Of a DNA stretch of 64,000 nt, positions 61,075 through 64,000 are shown in pieces (the stretch's first letter is position 1; every line of letters starts with the position of its first letter). The DNA comes from Odoribacteraceae bacterium. GTDB lineage: Bacteria > Bacteroidota > Bacteroidia > Bacteroidales > Marinifilaceae. The translations under genes were made by a program, and so were the position numbers. The DNA lies in contig JAIROI010000025.1 of NCBI GenBank assembly GCA_031257615.1, positions 1 to 64,000 of the forward strand, given 5' to 3'. Under the pieces are notes generated by a model, which was given only the letters and a program-made list of their open reading frames with translations, did not search any database and was not told the DNA's origin.

Positions 61075-61764
61075 ATGAGTAGTTTTATCACTTCATCCAT
61101 CGGAAAAAAAGCCATCATGGGCGCGTCGGGCTTTTTTCTCGTCTCGTTCTTGTGCGTGCACCTGACGGCCAACCTGATGATCGTCGCGGACAGCAGCGGG
61201 GAGACCTTCAACGAGGTATGCCACTTCATGGCCACCAACCCGGTCGTCCGGGTCATCGAGCCGGCGCTGGCGCTGGGATTTCTCCTGCACATCGCGCTGG
61301 CCTCCTGGCTCACGCTGCAAAACATGGCCGCTCGCCCCGTCAAGTACGCCCGGAGCAACCAGGCCGGCAACGCCTCGTGGGCGTCGAGAAACATGTACAT
61401 CCTGGGATCGCTAATCCTTGTCTTCCTGCTGATACACCTGTGGAACTTCTGGTGGAAAATCAAGTTCGCCGGCGACCCGCTGCTCGCGGAGATCGAGGTG
61501 GACGGCGTCCTCGTGGAGAACACCTACGCCCTTGTCTCCGGCCTCTTTAAGACGAGCGTCGCCTACTGCGGCCTCTACATCCTCGGCAGCATCCTCCTCG
61601 GCCTCCACCTCGCGCACGGCTTCGGCGCCGCTTTCCAGTCCGTCGGCCTGAGCAACAGGGTCTGGCGGAAGCGCTGGAACTTCCTGGGCATGCTCTTCGC
61701 CATCGTCATCGCCGCCGGCTTCAGCATCATCCCCATCTATTTCCTGCTGGGACTGGGAGGATAA
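61075..61764 (+). CDS. sdhC: Succinate dehydrogenase/fumarate reductase cytochrome b subunit
   Basis: Membrane anchor of the Bacteroidetes diheme-type succinate:quinone oxidoreductase or quinol:fumarate reductase. The 229 residues hold five transmembrane helices (about 13-34, 62-82, 102-122, 158-180, 203-225) with histidines in the expected places (CVHLTANL, GFLLHIALASWL, LIHLWNFWWK, GLHLAHGFGAAFQ) for heme and quinone sites. Start at 61075 (MSSFITSSIGKKAIMG). First gene of an operon with the flavoprotein and iron-sulfur subunits. In gut relatives this complex mainly reduces fumarate. Confidence 0.95.
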   Translation: MSSFITSSIGKKAIMGASGFFLVSFLCVHLTANLMIVADSSGETFNEVCHFMATNPVVRVIEPALALGFLLHIALASWLTLQNMAARPVKYARSNQAGNASWASRNMYILGSLILVFLLIHLWNFWWKIKFAGDPLLAEIEVDGVLVENTYALVSGLFKTSVAYCGLYILGSILLGLHLAHGFGAAFQSVGLSNRVWRKRWNFLGMLFAIVIAAGFSIIPIYFLLGLGG

Positions 61765-61797
61765 ATCCCCTTCAATAACCTGTAAATCTTTTGACCG

Positions 61798-63738
61798 ATG
61801 AACAAATTAGACGCGAAAATACCGGAAGGGCCGCTCGCCGGGAAGTGGGCAAACCACAAGGCCCATATCGGCGTGGTTAGTCCCGCCAACAAGAGGAAAT
61901 TAGACGTCATCGTCGTGGGCACCGGCCTGGCAGGAGGATCCGCGGCGGCAAGCCTGGCAGAACTCGGATACAACGTCCTCTCGTTCTGCTACCAGGATTC
62001 GCCCCGACGCGCCCACTCCATCGCCGCGCAGGGAGGAATCAATGCCGCCAAGAACTACCAGAACGATAACGACTCCATCTACCGCCTCTTCTACGAGACC
62101 ATCAAGGGAGGCGACTACAGGGCCAGGGAAGCCAACGTCTACCGCCTGGCAGAGGTCAGCGGGGCCATCATCGACCAGTGCGTCGCGCAAGGCGTGCCTT
62201 TCGCCCGCGACTACGGCGGGCTGCTCGACAACAGGTCGTTCGGCGGGGCGCTCGTGAGCCGCACCTTCTACGCCCGCGGGCAAACCGGCCAACAACTGCT
62301 CCTCGGCTGCTACGGGGCGCTCAACCGCCAGGTGAAGAACGGAAACGTGAAGGTCTTCAGCCGCCACGAGGTGCTCGACGTCGTCATCGTCGACGGGAAA
62401 GCCAGGGGCGTGATCGCCCGCGACCTCGTCACCGGCGACGTCAAGCGCTTCGGGGCACACGCCGTCGTGCTCGCGACCGGCGGGTACGGAAACGTCTTCT
62501 TCCTATCCACGAATGCCATGGGATGCAACGTCAGCGCCGCGTGGCAAGCATACAAGCGGGGCGCCTTCTTCGGAAACCCCTGCTTCGTGCAGATACACCC
62601 CACCTGCATCCCCGTGCACGGCGACCAGCAGAGCAAACTCACCCTCATGTCCGAATCCCTGCGAAACGACGGCCGCGTGTGGGTGCCGAAAAGAAAGGAA
62701 GACGCCGAAAAACTCCAGGCAGGAGCCATCTCACCCAACGACATCCCCGACGACCAGCGCGACTTCTACCTCGAACGCCGCTACCCCGCCTTCGGCAACC
62801 TCGTGCCGCGCGACGTGGCCTCGCGTGCCGCCAAGGAACGCTGCGACGCGGGCTTCGGCGTCAACAACACCGGGAAAGCCGTCTTCCTCGACTTCAAGTA
62901 TGCCATACAGCGACTCGGCGAGGAGACCATCCGCAAGCGCTACGGCAACCTCTTCCAGATGTACGAGAAAATCACGGACGTCAACCCCTACCGCGCCCCC
63001 ATGATGATCTACCCCGCCATCCACTACTCGATGGGAGGACTGTGGGTCGACTATAACCTCATGACCACCATCCCAGGCCTCTACGCCATCGGCGAGTGCA
63101 ACTTCTCCGACCACGGGGCCAATCGCCTCGGCGCCTCCGCCTTGATGCAGGGACTGGCCGACGGATACTTCATCCTCCCCTACACCATCGGCGACTACCT
63201 CGCCAGGGAGATCCAAACCCCGAAGGTCAATACCGCCGCGCCCGAGTTCGACGAGGCCGAGAGACGGGTCAACGAACGCCTCCGCGCCCTCTACGACATC
63301 CGCGGGACAAAGTCCCCCGACCACTTCCACAAGCTCCTCGGACGCGTCATGTGGGATCGCGTCGGCATGGCCCGCGACGCGCGAGGCCTCGAACAGGCCC
63401 TCCAACAAATCCGGGAACTCAAGCAGGCCTTCTACCGCGACCTCCGCGTCACCGGCGACTTCTCCGCCATGAACAACGAACTTGAAAAGGCAAGCCGCGT
63501 GGCCGATTTCTTCGAACTGGCAGAGCTGATGACGCGCGACGCCCTCGATCGAGCCGAATCCTGCGGGGGCCACTTCCGCCTCGAGTCCGTCACCGACGAG
63601 GGCGAGGCCAAACGAAACGACGAGCTATTCCGCCACGTCTCCGCCTGGGAATTCAAGGGCGACGACCACGCGCCCGAACTGCACCGGGAACCCCTCGAGT
63701 ACGAAAACATCCAAATCGCCCAACGATCCTACAAGTAA
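61798..63738 (+). CDS. sdhA: Succinate dehydrogenase/fumarate reductase flavoprotein subunit
   Basis: Catalytic subunit facing the cytoplasm that interconverts fumarate and succinate. 646 residues. FAD-binding Rossmann motif [20 protein letters not shown] (about 38-57); covalent-FAD His region [17 protein letters not shown]; substrate and active-site segments [15 protein letters not shown] and [34 protein letters not shown] near the C-terminal FAD contact. Starts 33 bp after sdhC and precedes sdhB by 18 bp. Confidence 0.97.
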   Translation: MNKLDAKIPEGPLAGKWANHKAHIGVVSPANKRKLDVIVVGTGLAGGSAAASLAELGYNVLSFCYQDSPRRAHSIAAQGGINAAKNYQNDNDSIYRLFYETIKGGDYRAREANVYRLAEVSGAIIDQCVAQGVPFARDYGGLLDNRSFGGALVSRTFYARGQTGQQLLLGCYGALNRQVKNGNVKVFSRHEVLDVVIVDGKARGVIARDLVTGDVKRFGAHAVVLATGGYGNVFFLSTNAMGCNVSAAWQAYKRGAFFGNPCFVQIHPTCIPVHGDQQSKLTLMSESLRNDGRVWVPKRKEDAEKLQAGAISPNDIPDDQRDFYLERRYPAFGNLVPRDVASRAAKERCDAGFGVNNTGKAVFLDFKYAIQRLGEETIRKRYGNLFQMYEKITDVNPYRAPMMIYPAIHYSMGGLWVDYNLMTTIPGLYAIGECNFSDHGANRLGASALMQGLADGYFILPYTIGDYLAREIQTPKVNTAAPEFDEAERRVNERLRALYDIRGTKSPDHFHKLLGRVMWDRVGMARDARGLEQALQQIRELKQAFYRDLRVTGDFSAMNNELEKASRVADFFELAELMTRDALDRAESCGGHFRLESVTDEGEAKRNDELFRHVSAWEFKGDDHAPELHREPLEYENIQIAQRSYK

Positions 63739-63756
63739 ACCCTAATCACCGAGAAC

Positions 63757-64000
63757 ATGCCTGACAAAATACTGAAAGAATTAACCCTGAAAATCTGGCG
63801 ACAAAAGAACGCCAAGGCAAAGGGAGGCTTCGAAACCTATAAAATACGCGACATCTCCGGGGGAACCTCCTTCCTCGAAATGCTCGACATCCTCAACGAG
63901 CAACTCGTCGCCGAAAACAAAGAACCCGTCGCCTTCGACCACGACTGCCGCGAGGGAATCTGCGGCATGTGCAGCCTCTTTATCAACGGACGGGCACACG
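63757..64000 (+). CDS. sdhB: Succinate dehydrogenase/fumarate reductase iron-sulfur subunit (partial)
   Basis: The first 81 residues of the electron-transfer subunit are visible; the gene runs past the window end. The N-terminal ferredoxin domain shows the 2Fe-2S ligands in [18 protein letters not shown]. It starts 18 bp after the flavoprotein gene, completing the C-A-B order. Confidence 0.95.
   Translation, partial: MPDKILKELTLKIWRQKNAKAKGGFETYKIRDISGGTSFLEMLDILNEQLVAENKEPVAFDHDCREGICGMCSLFINGRAH

Overview
The window comes from a GC-rich member of the Bacteroidota, most likely of the order Bacteroidales. The evidence is three SusC/SusD (RagA/RagB) outer-membrane uptake loci with FecR anti-sigma factors and a Bacteroidetes-type ECF sigma factor, a FeoA-FeoB fusion, a GldH lipoprotein, DUF4843 and PKD-like lipoproteins, a diheme-type succinate/fumarate reductase, and at least a dozen promoters with the phylum's -7 box (TAnnTTTG, here often TAnnTTCG). 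Species cannot be told from the sequence.

Layout. 1-0.5 kb: palindrome-rich direct repeats. 0.5-4.3 kb: rmuC, a POT peptide transporter and a DJ-1 family protein. 4.4-16.2 kb: a minus-strand uptake locus (ECF sigma factor, SusC, SusD, Ig/leucine-rich-repeat lipoprotein, M60 metallopeptidase, GH89 alpha-N-acetylglucosaminidase) that looks built for host mucin-type glycoproteins. 17-29.2 kb: housekeeping genes (a THUMP-like methyltransferase, tRNA-Cys, folB, a candidate small RNA, cysQ, an M18 aminopeptidase, M48/LemA, metG), then a tight three-gene operon with two gene fusions: C26 amidotransferase-like + M19 dipeptidase, gldH, and TrmB + MnmA. 29.8-38.2 kb: second uptake locus (FecR, SusC with STN domain, SusD, DUF4843, PKD-like). 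38.3-42.7 kb: a gene remnant, a large repeat array, mutS2 and a DUF1573 protein. 42.8-50.4 kb: third uptake locus (FecR, SusC with STN, SusD, a metallopeptidase-like lipoprotein that seems to have lost its zinc site). 50.4-51.3 kb: a giant inverted repeat. 51.3-56.4 kb: a nitroreductase, metF and metH. 57.3-64 kb: iron uptake (FeoAB plus a Cys-rich membrane protein), a hypothetical protein, and sdhC-sdhA-sdhB, with sdhB cut by the window end.

The most unusual feature is a set of intergenic tandem arrays (about 1-484, 8572-8663, 16633-16918, 29221-29551, 38464-39236, 50429-51255, 56863-57130). Sequence differs almost completely from array to array, but most follow one geometric rule: self-complementary palindromes whose centres are 21 bp apart. 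They appear either as 21-bp units or as 42-bp units holding two different palindromes. The arrays lie on the 3' side of genes. At 50.4-51.3 kb the two arms of the inverted repeat differ in length by exactly three 21-bp units. This looks like selection for structure and spacing rather than for sequence.

Regulatory wiring is also odd. The only ECF sigma gene sits beside the SusC that lacks the STN signalling domain and has no FecR. The two FecR genes sit beside STN-containing SusCs but have no sigma gene. Each FecR-SusC gap carries a strong GC hairpin.
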